This document shows, one piece after another, positions 55,069-64,000 of a DNA stretch of 64,000 nt; within the stretch, counting starts at the first letter, position 1, and each line of letters begins with the position of its first letter. Made by a program: the position numbers and the translations under genes. This DNA comes from Marinagarivorans algicola (GTDB lineage: Bacteria > Pseudomonadota > Gammaproteobacteria > Pseudomonadales > Cellvibrionaceae), in contig NZ_LGAK01000001.1 of NCBI RefSeq assembly GCF_001292705.1, positions 1 to 64,000 of the forward strand. The letters are read 5' to 3'. The notes under the pieces are model-generated. The model had not been told where the DNA came from, searched no databases, and worked only from the letters and a program-made list of their open reading frames with translations.

Positions 55069-56627
55069 AAGATATGATTTTGGCGACCTTATTGGAGCCC
55101 CACCAACTCCCCGAAGCTATCGCCAACCTCGCTGTTGGTGATTTGCGTTTAGATAGTCGCTTAATAGCGTCAGGCGATGTGTTTATTTGCTTGGGTGGCG
55201 ATGACTTTATTGAGGCGGCAATACGTGCCGGTGCGCACGCTATTCTTTGCCATGCACAAGCCAGCGATACACGCCAGGCCAAATTTTCTATTACTTATAG
55301 AGACGCGATACCTCAAGCGGTGCCTATTATTTATGTACCTGATTTAGCTCAGCAATTACAAACGCTGGCGCAATTACGTTACGGCCGCTCATGCACATTC
55401 CCCCCTATAGTAGGCGTAACAGGTACTAACGGTAAAAGCACGCTGGTTTCATTAGTGGCGCAATTATTATTGGCCGCAAAATCGCATAACCAAGTGGCAA
55501 CTATAGGTACGCTGGGTGTTGGTGTTTATGGTGAAAAGCCTTTCTTGACAGGCATGACAACCCCCGATATTTTAACGAATTACAAGGCAATGGCCAGCTT
55601 CAAAGAAGCGCAAGTCAGTGTCGTAACTATGGAGATCTCATCGCACGGCTTAGATCAGCAGCGAGTGGCAGGCCTACCGATTAAAACGGCTATTTTCACA
55701 AATCTTAGCCAAGATCATTTAGATTATCATAAGACATTAGAAGCTTATGCCGAGGCTAAAAAACGTTTATTTGCGATGCCAAGTGTGACGACGTGCATCA
55801 TTAATACTGATGACCCTTTTGCTCAAACAATGCTGACTGATGTTAAGCATGCCCACGTATTGTTTTACGGATTAAAGAATGATCAAAAACGTGTAAATAC
55901 TAACAGTGTGATGGCTGAAAATATTCAAGCCTCACCTACCGGTACCTCTTTTGATGTTGTATCTCCGTGGGGGAGCGCGACGGTGCACTCCCCTTTTTAT
56001 GGAGAGTTTAATGTTTACAACTGCTTAGCAGCAATTTGTGCAGCTGTTGTTGAAGGGGCTGATTTTAAGCGTGTAGTGGCAGCCATCACACACTTAGAGC
56101 CTGTCTTAGGGCGCATGCAGCCGCTAGCGATGAGCGAGCAGATTCAAGTGGTCATTGATTATGCGCATACCCCTGATGCCTTAAAGCAAACATTGTTAGC
56201 TTTAAGAGCGCATGCTACTGGCCGTTTGTGGGTAGTGTTTGGTTGCGGTGGCGATCGCGATAAGCGAAAGCGAGCGCAAATGGGAGCCGTTGCACAAGAG
56301 CTAGCCGATGAAATTGTACTCACGAGCGATAACCCAAGAAGCGAAGACCCTAATAGTATCTTAGCTGACATAGTAAAAGGCTGTGAGCGTGAGGCTCATA
56401 TTATTGCTGATCGCAAAGAGGCTATTGAGTATGCACTGGGCCATGCTCAAGTAAGCGATTGTGTATTAATTGCAGGCAAAGGGCATGAGCAATTTCAAAT
56501 TATTGGCAATATTAAAAAGCCTTTTAGTGATGCAGATGTTGCAACGAGGATATTGGCTTCTTTAGGACGCTTAAAAAATATGGAAGGCAATAAAGCGAAA
56601 GTTAATAAAAAAGTAGGGGCCCTATGA
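55065..56627 (+). CDS. murE: UDP-MurNAc-L-Ala-D-Glu:meso-DAP ligase MurE
   Basis: 520 residues. Adds the third amino acid to the muropeptide. ATP site VTGTNGKSTLVSL (about 122-134), DYAHTPDALKQTL, and the DAP-selecting motif SDNPRSEDP (DNPR, as in meso-DAP enzymes rather than lysine ones). Confirms a Gram-negative DAP-type wall. Overlaps both neighbours by four bases. Confidence 0.96.
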   Translation: MKDMILATLLEPHQLPEAIANLAVGDLRLDSRLIASGDVFICLGGDDFIEAAIRAGAHAILCHAQASDTRQAKFSITYRDAIPQAVPIIYVPDLAQQLQTLAQLRYGRSCTFPPIVGVTGTNGKSTLVSLVAQLLLAAKSHNQVATIGTLGVGVYGEKPFLTGMTTPDILTNYKAMASFKEAQVSVVTMEISSHGLDQQRVAGLPIKTAIFTNLSQDHLDYHKTLEAYAEAKKRLFAMPSVTTCIINTDDPFAQTMLTDVKHAHVLFYGLKNDQKRVNTNSVMAENIQASPTGTSFDVVSPWGSATVHSPFYGEFNVYNCLAAICAAVVEGADFKRVVAAITHLEPVLGRMQPLAMSEQIQVVIDYAHTPDALKQTLLALRAHATGRLWVVFGCGGDRDKRKRAQMGAVAQELADEIVLTSDNPRSEDPNSILADIVKGCEREAHIIADRKEAIEYALGHAQVSDCVLIAGKGHEQFQIIGNIKKPFSDADVATRILASLGRLKNMEGNKAKVNKKVGAL

Positions 56628-58042
56628 AGCTTTCTCTCTTGCAGGGTAAAATAACAAATCCCGATCAGCGCGAGTCACTGATCAGTGATTGCGAATTCTC
56701 AAATATCTCAACAGATACGCGTAACCTTCAAAAAGGTGATTTATTTGTTGCTTTGCGAGGCGATAATTTTGATGGACATCAATTTATTGAGCAGGCCATT
56801 TTAGCGGGTGCTTGCGCGATTGTAACCGATCAAAAAGTAGAGCATTGCTCGGTGCCTCAACTGTTAGTGGATGATACTACTATTGCTCTGGGCTTAATTG
56901 CGGGGCTTATTCGTGCACATTTTAATGGTGTATTAGTGGCTATCACGGGGAGCTGCGGTAAAACTTCTGTTAAAGGATTACTACGCAATATTCTTGAATT
57001 ATCTGGCAGCACATTAGCTACGCAAGGTAATTATAATAATCATATTGGCGTGCCTTTAACATTGAATGGACTTTTGCCTAGCCATGATTATGCGGTGATT
57101 GAAATCGGTGCCAGTGGTGTCGGTGAAATAGCCACGTTAGCACAAATAGCTCAGCCAGATATTGCCTTGGTGAATAATGTACGTGCGGCACATGTGGGTG
57201 GCTTTGGTAGCATCGAAACTATCGCATCAGAGAAGGGTAAAATTTATGACGCGCTTAACAATAATAATGGTCGCCACAAAATAGCCATTATTAATTGTGA
57301 TGACGCCTACGCTCCTCAATATATGGCGCAAACGCAAGGGCTCAAAAAAATCGGTTTCAGTACGCGTTCGCCACAACCTAACATGCCGATACCTGTGATC
57401 TATGCCACTGATATTCAGTGTAATGGACAGGGTGCTTGCCAGTTTACAATGCACTTTGGAGGTCAGCAGCAAGCTGTATCGTTGAATGTATTAGGCGCGC
57501 ATTTTGTTGCTAATGCTTTAGCTGCCGCAGCGTGCGCATTAGCGGCGGGTATTGATTTAAATACTATTAGCCACGGCCTTTCCTGTTATCGCGGTGAAAA
57601 AGGTCGCATGGAATTAATTGCGCCTTTATATCCAACACAAAAAGCGACGTTAATTAATGACGCCTACAATGCCAATCCAGCGTCGGTGCGCGCGGCAATT
57701 GATTTTTTGGTCAGTCAAAAAAACCACAGCACTAACGCCGAGCATAAAGCCATTTTGGTATTAGGTAATATGGGTGAACTGGGTTGTGGTGAAACGGTAG
57801 AGCATACCTCTATGGGGCTCTATGCCTTCGAGCAAGGCATTACGCATGTCGTGGCTATTGGTAATTTAGCGGCATTGGCCGCTGAATCTTTTAATAGTAC
57901 ACATATTTTTGAAAATTTAGGAAGTGCTGCGCAGTGGTTAAGTCAATACTTATCGCATGACGCCACAATATTATTAAAAGGCTCACGTACCGCAGGTATT
58001 GATCAACTTATACCGCTATTACTTGAGTATTGTAAGGAGTAA
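56624..58042 (+). CDS. murF: UDP-MurNAc-tripeptide:D-Ala-D-Ala ligase MurF
   Basis: 472 residues. Adds D-Ala-D-Ala to complete the pentapeptide. ATP motif [18 protein letters not shown] (about 107-124), [32 protein letters not shown] and VLGNMGELG are all present. Starts in an ATGA overlap with murE and ends four bases before mraY. Confidence 0.96.
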   Translation: MKLSLLQGKITNPDQRESLISDCEFSNISTDTRNLQKGDLFVALRGDNFDGHQFIEQAILAGACAIVTDQKVEHCSVPQLLVDDTTIALGLIAGLIRAHFNGVLVAITGSCGKTSVKGLLRNILELSGSTLATQGNYNNHIGVPLTLNGLLPSHDYAVIEIGASGVGEIATLAQIAQPDIALVNNVRAAHVGGFGSIETIASEKGKIYDALNNNNGRHKIAIINCDDAYAPQYMAQTQGLKKIGFSTRSPQPNMPIPVIYATDIQCNGQGACQFTMHFGGQQQAVSLNVLGAHFVANALAAAACALAAGIDLNTISHGLSCYRGEKGRMELIAPLYPTQKATLINDAYNANPASVRAAIDFLVSQKNHSTNAEHKAILVLGNMGELGCGETVEHTSMGLYAFEQGITHVVAIGNLAALAAESFNSTHIFENLGSAAQWLSQYLSHDATILLKGSRTAGIDQLIPLLLEYCKE

Positions 58043-58046
58043 ATGC

Positions 58047-59129
58047 ATGTTAGTTTGGTTGGCGGAGCTATTACAGCCGCATTTTAGTGCTCTTGATGTT
58101 GTGCGTTATCTATCATTGCGTGGTATTTTGGGTGTATTGACCTCTTTAAGCATTTGTTTGTTTTTAGGGCCTTGGTTTATTCGCAAGCTTGTTTCTTTGC
58201 AGATAGGTCAATCGGTCCGCAATGATGGTCCACAAAGCCACTTAAGTAAACAAGGCACGCCGACAATGGGCGGCGCATTGATTTTATTTGCGATAGGGGT
58301 CAGCGTCTTCCTCTGGTCTGATTTGACGAATCGTTATGTATGGGCTGTTTTGTTTATTACCTTTTCGTACGGTGCCATCGGTTGGGTGGATGACTACCGT
58401 AAAGTTGTGGAAAAAAACTCCAAAGGTTTACCGGCTAAATGGAAGTATTTTTGGCAGTCAACAGCGGCTTTTATAGTGGCAATTTTTTTATATGTCACGG
58501 CACAAACTCCTGTAGAAACACAGCTCTTTATTCCTTTTTTTAAAGATATAGCCATTAATTTAGGGCCGGCTTATTTGCTGGTGGTATATTTTGTGGTGGT
58601 GGGTAGCTCTAATGCTGTGAATTTAACCGATGGTTTAGATGGGTTGGCGATCATGCCCACTGTAATGGTGGGTGCGGCATTAGGCATTATTGCGTATTTA
58701 GTGGGTAACGCAAAATACGCAGCTTATTTACATGTGCCTTATATTGCCGGTGCAGGGGAGTTAATTGTTTTTTGTGCCGCCCTAGCCGGAGCAGGTTTAG
58801 GGTTCCTATGGTTTAACACCTACCCTGCACAAGTCTTTATGGGTGATGTTGGTGCTTTAGCGCTGGGTGGTGCATTAGGTGTGATTGCTATTATCGTTCG
58901 TCATGAGCTTGTCTTTTTTGTAATGTCTGGTGTTTTTGTTATGGAGACCGTTTCCGTGATTTTACAGGTGGGTAGTTTTAAATTGACAGGGCGAAGGATT
59001 TTTAGAATGGCGCCACTACATCATCATTTCGAATTAAAAGGCTGGCCTGAGCCACGCGTTATTGTCCGTTTTTGGATTATTACTGTAATGCTTGTCTTAT
59101 TAGGGCTTGCGACACTTAAATTGCGATAA
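58047..59129 (+). CDS. mraY: Phospho-MurNAc-pentapeptide transferase MraY
   Basis: 360 residues from ATG 58047, matching the E. coli length, with AAGGAG seven bases upstream; the frame is open further upstream inside murF but that start is rejected. Makes lipid I at the inner membrane. About ten helices; active-site motifs are [17 protein letters not shown] (DDY), [14 protein letters not shown] and the histidine-rich [12 protein letters not shown]. Confidence 0.97.
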   Translation: MLVWLAELLQPHFSALDVVRYLSLRGILGVLTSLSICLFLGPWFIRKLVSLQIGQSVRNDGPQSHLSKQGTPTMGGALILFAIGVSVFLWSDLTNRYVWAVLFITFSYGAIGWVDDYRKVVEKNSKGLPAKWKYFWQSTAAFIVAIFLYVTAQTPVETQLFIPFFKDIAINLGPAYLLVVYFVVVGSSNAVNLTDGLDGLAIMPTVMVGAALGIIAYLVGNAKYAAYLHVPYIAGAGELIVFCAALAGAGLGFLWFNTYPAQVFMGDVGALALGGALGVIAIIVRHELVFFVMSGVFVMETVSVILQVGSFKLTGRRIFRMAPLHHHFELKGWPEPRVIVRFWIITVMLVLLGLATLKLR

Positions 59130-59153
59130 TCACAAGCGATACGAGGAAGTGAT

Positions 59154-60494
59154 GTGAGCCTAATTGCTACAAATAAATATACGTTGGTCGTAGGTCTTGG
59201 TTTGTCGGGTGTCTCGGCTGCTCGTTATTTACTGGCACAAGGCGTTAATGTTGTTGCCTGCGATACTCGAAAAAACCCGCCAAACATAGTGCAAGTGAAG
59301 CAAGATTTACCCTGTTTAGCAATTGAGCTAGGTGCTCTAGATGAAGAGCTTTTTGTGCATGCGCAAGAAATTATTATTAGCCCTGGTATGTCGCGTAAAA
59401 CGGCGGTCATTCAAAAAGCATTAGCTGCGGGCGTGCCGGTTATTGGTGATGTTGAGCTATTTGCTCGCGCCGTACAAGCGCCGGTCATTGCGATTACTGG
59501 TTCAAATGGTAAGTCGACAGTCACCACGCTGGTTGGTGAAATGGCTAAGGCGGCCAATATTTCAGTGCAAGTGGCGGGCAATATTGGCCTACCCGTATTA
59601 CAAGCATTGAGTTCTGATGTTGAATTATATGTTCTAGAACTGTCGAGCTTTCAGTTAGAAAGCACATCATCACTCAAACCTGTTGTAGCAACTATTTTGA
59701 ATGTCAGCGCTGATCATATGGATCGCTATGAGAGCTTTATAGAGTACGCCCTGACAAAGCAGCGTGTCGCCTTTGGTGCAAAAACGGTTGTGTTCAATAA
59801 GCAAGACCCTTTAACCGAGCCACCGATTGCTGATGGCGTTAAGCGCGTCTGTTTTACAGCGGGTGAGCCAGATTTAAAAGAATACGGTTTTAGCGAAGGC
59901 CACTTGGTACGAGGTTTTAATAAGCTAGTCGCTGCGAGCAAGTTAAAAATAGCCGGTAAGCACAATATGATGAATGCTTGCGCAGCTTTGGCCATTGCCG
60001 AGGCCGCAGATATTCCCATTGAGTCGTGCCTTGCAGCACTTAAGCAATTTGCAGGTCTTGCACATCGTTGTGAACGCATTATTTATAGTGCCGGTATCGA
60101 TTATATTAATGACTCAAAAGCGACGAATGTTGGAGCGGCTGTTGCCGCGTTAGAAGGCTTAGCTAATCAAAAGAACATACATATTATTTTAGGCGGTGAT
60201 GGTAAAGGTGCTGATTTTTCGCCATTATTACCAGCATTACAAGCCTATGCTAAGAGTGTTGTTGTTATTGGCAAGGATGGCGACACAATAAAAACCCTCA
60301 TTCATCATAATATTGCAACATTGTGCGTGTCGTCAGCGAATACTCTGCCAGAAGCCGTTAAGCTTGCACATGCTCAGGCGAGAGATGGCGATGTGGTTTT
60401 ATTATCGCCAGCCTGCGCGAGTCTTGATATGTTCAAAAATTTTGAACAGCGAGGTGAAATATTCGCTCAAGTCGTCAGAGACATTGTTTCATGA
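59154..60494 (+). CDS. murD: UDP-MurNAc-L-alanine:D-glutamate ligase MurD
   Basis: 446 residues. Adds D-Glu to UDP-MurNAc-L-Ala. It starts at GTG 59154 after GAGGAAG. Motifs: [23 protein letters not shown] site [16 protein letters not shown] (about 112-127), [23 protein letters not shown] and [16 protein letters not shown]. 24 bases after mraY; overlaps ftsW by four bases. Confidence 0.96.
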   Translation: MSLIATNKYTLVVGLGLSGVSAARYLLAQGVNVVACDTRKNPPNIVQVKQDLPCLAIELGALDEELFVHAQEIIISPGMSRKTAVIQKALAAGVPVIGDVELFARAVQAPVIAITGSNGKSTVTTLVGEMAKAANISVQVAGNIGLPVLQALSSDVELYVLELSSFQLESTSSLKPVVATILNVSADHMDRYESFIEYALTKQRVAFGAKTVVFNKQDPLTEPPIADGVKRVCFTAGEPDLKEYGFSEGHLVRGFNKLVAASKLKIAGKHNMMNACAALAIAEAADIPIESCLAALKQFAGLAHRCERIIYSAGIDYINDSKATNVGAAVAALEGLANQKNIHIILGGDGKGADFSPLLPALQAYAKSVVVIGKDGDTIKTLIHHNIATLCVSSANTLPEAVKLAHAQARDGDVVLLSPACASLDMFKNFEQRGEIFAQVVRDIVS

Positions 60495-61651
60495 GTGCTC
60501 TGTTTTTAAATACGCACAGTGCATTAAATCACGCTGACTGGAAAGTAAGACTTGCGCGTCTTGATTGGTACTTGTTAACCGTCGTGCTGGCATTAATGTC
60601 TTTTGGTTTGGTCATGATTTTGTCAGCCTCTATTGATTTGGCCGCACATAGCTATAAAGATCCGTGGTTTTTCTTTAAACGCCATGCGCTTTATTTATGC
60701 GTAGCGTTGGTCGGTGCGATAATGATTTTTAGCTTGCCCAGTCAAGCGTGGAATCGTTTAGGTATTGTTTTTTTGATTATTGGTATCGCGTTACTTGTGG
60801 CTGTTCTTATCCCTGGAGTCGGGAAGATGGTGAATGGTAGTCGTCGTTGGTTGGGCGTGGGTCCTTTTTCACTTCAAGCTTCTGAGGCGGCAAAGTTTTG
60901 TTTTATAGTGTTTTTTGCAAGTTTTTTAAGTCGTCGTACTTTTGAGTTTAAAAATGGGTGGAGTGCATTTTTTAAGCTGCTCGTTATTTTAGGTGCTTTT
61001 GTGATTTTATTATTGCTTGAGCCAGATTTTGGTAGTTCTGTTGTTTTATGTATTACCGCCGGAGCTATGATGTTTATAGCTGGTGTTCCTGTATTACGAT
61101 TTGTGTTTTTGGCGTTATTAGCCGTTGTGGGTTTGGCCTTCATGGCTGTCGCCTCACCTTATCGCTGGCAACGTCTCGTAACTTTTTTAGATCCTTGGGC
61201 GGATCAGTTTTCTAGCGGTTATCAGTTAGTACAATCGTTGATTGCATTTGGTCGTGGCGAATGGTTTGGGTTGGGTTTGGGCAATAGTTTGCAAAAATTG
61301 TTCTTTTTACCTGAAGCACATACTGATTTTATTTTTTCGATTGTGGCAGAAGAGTTTGGTTTGATCGGTGCATTAGTGTTAGTTGCTTGTTTTGTTATAT
61401 TGGTGTGGCGTATTTTATTGTTAGCTTTTAAGGCATATAAGCAAGAAGCTTTTTTTGCTAGCTACTGTGCTATGGGGGTCGCTATGTTATTCAGCGCGCA
61501 AGCATTCATTAACATGGGGGTAGCCTCTGGCTTGTTGCCAACTAAAGGGTTGACACTACCTTTTGTAAGCTCTGGTGGTAGCAGTTTACTGGTATGTACC
61601 GCATTGATTGCGTTGGTTTTACGCTTGGGTTGGGAGCTGAATGATGAGTAA
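60491..61651 (+). CDS. ftsW: Septal peptidoglycan glycosyltransferase FtsW
   Basis: 386 residues, SEDS-family membrane enzyme that polymerises septal glycan with FtsI. Ten hydrophobic helices. Family motifs: [21 protein letters not shown] (about 115-135), [12 protein letters not shown], the catalytic-region [21 protein letters not shown], and [21 protein letters not shown]. Overlaps murD (ATGA) and murG. Confidence 0.96.
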   Translation: MSALFLNTHSALNHADWKVRLARLDWYLLTVVLALMSFGLVMILSASIDLAAHSYKDPWFFFKRHALYLCVALVGAIMIFSLPSQAWNRLGIVFLIIGIALLVAVLIPGVGKMVNGSRRWLGVGPFSLQASEAAKFCFIVFFASFLSRRTFEFKNGWSAFFKLLVILGAFVILLLLEPDFGSSVVLCITAGAMMFIAGVPVLRFVFLALLAVVGLAFMAVASPYRWQRLVTFLDPWADQFSSGYQLVQSLIAFGRGEWFGLGLGNSLQKLFFLPEAHTDFIFSIVAEEFGLIGALVLVACFVILVWRILLLAFKAYKQEAFFASYCAMGVAMLFSAQAFINMGVASGLLPTKGLTLPFVSSGGSSLLVCTALIALVLRLGWELNDE

Positions 61652-62804
61652 TAAAAGCACTTGCACACAAGCGCAGGCTACTTCAAAGATATTAATCATG
61701 GCTGGCGGCACGGGCGGCCATGTGTTTCCTGCTTTGGCAGTCGCCAAGCACTTACAACAGCGCGGTGTTGAGGTTCATTGGATCGGCACCACACGCGGTA
61801 TAGAGGCTAAAATTGTCCCGGCACATACTATCCCTTTACATACTATTGATATTGCCGGATTACGGGGTAAATCATGGCTGGGCTTCATAACAGGGCCTTT
61901 TGCTATTGCAAAAGCAATAATGCAGGCACGCCATATTATTCAGTTAATTAAACCAAATGTAGTTTTGGGTATGGGTGGCTATGCTGCAGGTCCAGGGGGC
62001 ATTGCAGCACGTTTACTGGGAGTACCATTAATTGTGCATGAACAAAATGCGACACCCGGCAGTACAAATAAAATATTAGCTAAATTAGCGCAACATGTTT
62101 TATGTGGTTTTCCAGGTGCTTTAAATAAAGGTGTTTTTGTCGGTAACCCTGTGCGTGAAGTGTTTTATCAACAGCCATTACCTGAGTTACGCTTTGCTAC
62201 TCAAAAGAGTACATTTAATGTGTTGATACTCGGTGGTAGCTTAGGTGCGCGAGCTCTTAATCAAACTGTACCAGCGGCATTAGCATTGTTGCCTGAAACA
62301 ATGCCAATGCATGTTGTACATCAATCAGGCACTGCGACACGTCAGCAAGCACTTGAAGCTTATCAAACCTTACAGCTCCATAGGCCCCTATTTAATGTCG
62401 AGCTGCCTGAGTTTATTGACAATGTTGCCGAGCAGATTGCAGCTGCCGATTTAGTGATTTGCCGCGCTGGTGCTTTAACTATTGCTGAGCTGGCCGCTGT
62501 TGGAGCTGCATCAATTCTTGTGCCCTTCCCGCATGCTATCGATGATCATCAAACAGCGAATGCTCGCTGGTTGAGTGATAAGGGTGCAGCTATTTTATGT
62601 CCAGAATCTGATTTAACAGCTCAGTATCTCGCTCAGCAATTACAACAGCTTTTACCTAACCACGCCAAATTAAAAGAAATGGCTAATTTAGCGCTGATGC
62701 AAAGTGATCGCATCGACAGTAAAAGTAATTTAGGTCAATATTATAAAAAACAAACCGCTACACAAAGGGTCAGTCGGTATTGTGCGGAGTATTTAAATGT
62801 CTGA
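61644..62804 (+). CDS. murG: Lipid II synthase MurG (GlcNAc transferase)
   Basis: 386 residues from ATG 61644, placed seven bases after GGGAG; the ATG at 61641 is the alternative. Adds GlcNAc to lipid I at the membrane. Motifs: [19 protein letters not shown] (about 16-34), [31 protein letters not shown], and [15 protein letters not shown] with [18 protein letters not shown]. Overlaps ftsW and, by eight bases, murC. Confidence 0.97.
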   Translation: MSNKSTCTQAQATSKILIMAGGTGGHVFPALAVAKHLQQRGVEVHWIGTTRGIEAKIVPAHTIPLHTIDIAGLRGKSWLGFITGPFAIAKAIMQARHIIQLIKPNVVLGMGGYAAGPGGIAARLLGVPLIVHEQNATPGSTNKILAKLAQHVLCGFPGALNKGVFVGNPVREVFYQQPLPELRFATQKSTFNVLILGGSLGARALNQTVPAALALLPETMPMHVVHQSGTATRQQALEAYQTLQLHRPLFNVELPEFIDNVAEQIAAADLVICRAGALTIAELAAVGAASILVPFPHAIDDHQTANARWLSDKGAAILCPESDLTAQYLAQQLQQLLPNHAKLKEMANLALMQSDRIDSKSNLGQYYKKQTATQRVSRYCAEYLNV

Positions 62805-64000
62805 TATTAGTATTTACCAAACGCCAGAAATGCGCCGCATTCGTCGCATTCATTTTATTGGTATAGGTGGTGCAGGAATGAGTGGTATTGCTGAGGTATT
62901 GTTAAACCAAGGCTATGATATTTCCGGCTCTGATGTGAAGGCGTCAAAGACAACTGCGCGCCTAGCAGGTATGGGTGTGAAAGTATTTATCGGTCATGAT
63001 CAGAGCAATATAGAGGGCGTCGATGTCGTTGTTAATTCTAGTGCGATTCATCATGAAAACCCTGAAGTGGCCGCCGCCAAAAAAGCGCGAATACCTGTTG
63101 TAAGGCGTGCCGAAATGCTCGCTGAGCTGATGCGTTACCGGCACGGTATTGCAGTTGCAGGCACGCATGGTAAAACCACAACCACCAGTTTATTAGCCGC
63201 GATTTTTGCAGCGGCAGGGCAGGACCCTACGTTTGTGATTGGTGGGTTATTAAATAGCGCAGGGTGTAATGCACAGCTAGGTGCAAGTCGCTACTTACTT
63301 GCTGAAGCCGATGAAAGTGACGCATCATTTTTACACTTACAGCCCATGGTATCGATTGTGACAAATATTGATGCCGATCATATGGAGACCTATGGCGGAG
63401 ACTTTGAAAAACTGAAGAAAACCTTTATTGAGTTTTTGCACAACCTGCCTTTTTATGGTTTAGCTGTCGTCTGTGGTGATGATGATATTGTACAAAGTAT
63501 TTTGCCGAAAGTGTCACGTTCAATTATTACGTATGGCTTCGGTGAAATGTGCGACTATCAAGCTTTTGATGTTGTGCAAACGGCTAAGTCACAGACTTTT
63601 AAAGTGAAGACGCCTCATCAAAATGAACCTTTGTTGTTGCAGGTGAACTTGCCTGGTAAGCACAATATTTTAAATGCTACAGCCGCGTTGGCGGTTAGCC
63701 TAGAAGAAGGCTTGGATGTTCAGTCTATTGCAAAAGGGTTAAAGGAATTTGCAGGGGTGGGGCGACGTTTTGAAATATATGGTGAATATGCTTTGCCGAA
63801 CACTTCTGAGTCTGTAAAAAAAACCATAACGACAGCCATGTTAGTGGATGATTATGGTCATCATCCGCGCGAAGTTGCCGCGACTATTGCCGCTATTCGA
63901 GAGGGTTGGCCGACTCGCCGATTAGTAATGATTTATCAGCCCCATCGCTATACGCGTACGCGGGATTTATTTGAGGATTTTATTGATGTTTTGTCCTCAG
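62797..64000 (+). CDS. murC: UDP-MurNAc:L-alanine ligase MurC (cut by window end)
   Basis: Only the first 401 codons are in the window; no stop is reached. Adds L-Ala to UDP-MurNAc. ATG 62797 overlaps murG. Motifs: [19 protein letters not shown] (about 15-33), ATP site [18 protein letters not shown] (about 118-135), [41 protein letters not shown] and [13 protein letters not shown]. The full protein should be about 470-480 residues. Confidence 0.96.
   Translation, partial: MSDISIYQTPEMRRIRRIHFIGIGGAGMSGIAEVLLNQGYDISGSDVKASKTTARLAGMGVKVFIGHDQSNIEGVDVVVNSSAIHHENPEVAAAKKARIPVVRRAEMLAELMRYRHGIAVAGTHGKTTTTSLLAAIFAAAGQDPTFVIGGLLNSAGCNAQLGASRYLLAEADESDASFLHLQPMVSIVTNIDADHMETYGGDFEKLKKTFIEFLHNLPFYGLAVVCGDDDIVQSILPKVSRSIITYGFGEMCDYQAFDVVQTAKSQTFKVKTPHQNEPLLLQVNLPGKHNILNATAALAVSLEEGLDVQSIAKGLKEFAGVGRRFEIYGEYALPNTSESVKKTITTAMLVDDYGHHPREVAATIAAIREGWPTRRLVMIYQPHRYTRTRDLFEDFIDVLSS

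Overview
The window is a chromosomal segment of a marine-type gammaproteobacterium. The evidence for this is a complete Na+-translocating NADH:quinone reductase operon with apbE and nqrM, a monomeric NADP isocitrate dehydrogenase, the order mraZ-rsmH-ftsL-ftsI-murE-murF-mraY-murD-ftsW-murG-murC, a VF530-family protein, and lipoproteins whose signal peptide is followed by a serine-rich linker. That linker style is common in Cellvibrionales (Saccharophagus/Teredinibacter relatives), so I infer that order, without proof. There is no phage, CRISPR array or tRNA in the window. rnpB (RNase P RNA) is present.

Layout. 1-12.2 kb: queF and a YadGH-type ABC exporter (minus strand), small housekeeping genes (a DUF4265-like protein, yaaA), a Ser-rich lipoprotein, a REC-PilZ regulator, a divergent alcohol dehydrogenase/LysR pair with a palindromic operator candidate, then pcnB-folK-panB. 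12.6-23.4 kb: icd, two small membrane proteins, an RluA-family synthase, ygiQ, a patatin phospholipase, a hexose-6-phosphate mutarotase, a MATE exporter and VF530. 23.4-24.5 kb: an AT-rich stretch without a clear gene. 24.5-28.3 kb: a bactofilin, then a three-gene cassette of a ZorA-like MotA/ExbB stator with a long cytoplasmic tail, a ZorB-like MotB/OmpA partner, and a cysteine-rich cytosolic protein I do not recognise. 28.6-37.3 kb: an RpoE/ChrR (ECF sigma/anti-sigma) pair divergent from a lipid-modification operon (SnoaL-like, SDR, FAD oxidoreductase, DUF1365, cyclopropane-fatty-acid synthase, DUF2878, secreted protein). 38.9-40.8 kb: a lipoprotein with four tandem cytochrome P460-like c-heme modules. 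41.5-48.8 kb: nqrABCDEF-apbE-nqrM. 49.1-51.1 kb: sthA and rnpB. 51.4-64 kb: the division/cell-wall (dcw) cluster, with murC cut by the window edge.

Two things stand out. First, the cassette at 25185-28309 pairs a Zorya-type ion-driven motor with a third protein that resembles none of ZorC, ZorD or ZorE as I know them. It is the best candidate for an undescribed system. Second, a dispersed, non-coding 150-270 bp repeat family occurs at least six times between genes, with more decayed copies. The best copy (14931-15092) has perfect 12-bp terminal inverted repeats GTAACTATTCAG and a perfect 8-bp target duplication ATTTTTTA. Those ends fit a non-autonomous (MITE-like) relative of IS66-family elements. 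Two copies sit inside the lipid operon and two lie side by side after 38.3 kb.

Functional links: the ECF sigma factor has a good match to the RpoE/ChrR-type promoter in front of its own operon, supporting autoregulated envelope or singlet-oxygen stress control of the adjacent lipid genes. ApbE and NqrM mature the NQR complex encoded beside them. MraZ has a four-box operator between its promoter and its start. Starts were moved to internal ATG/GTG codons where a Shine-Dalgarno sequence and family length supported it.
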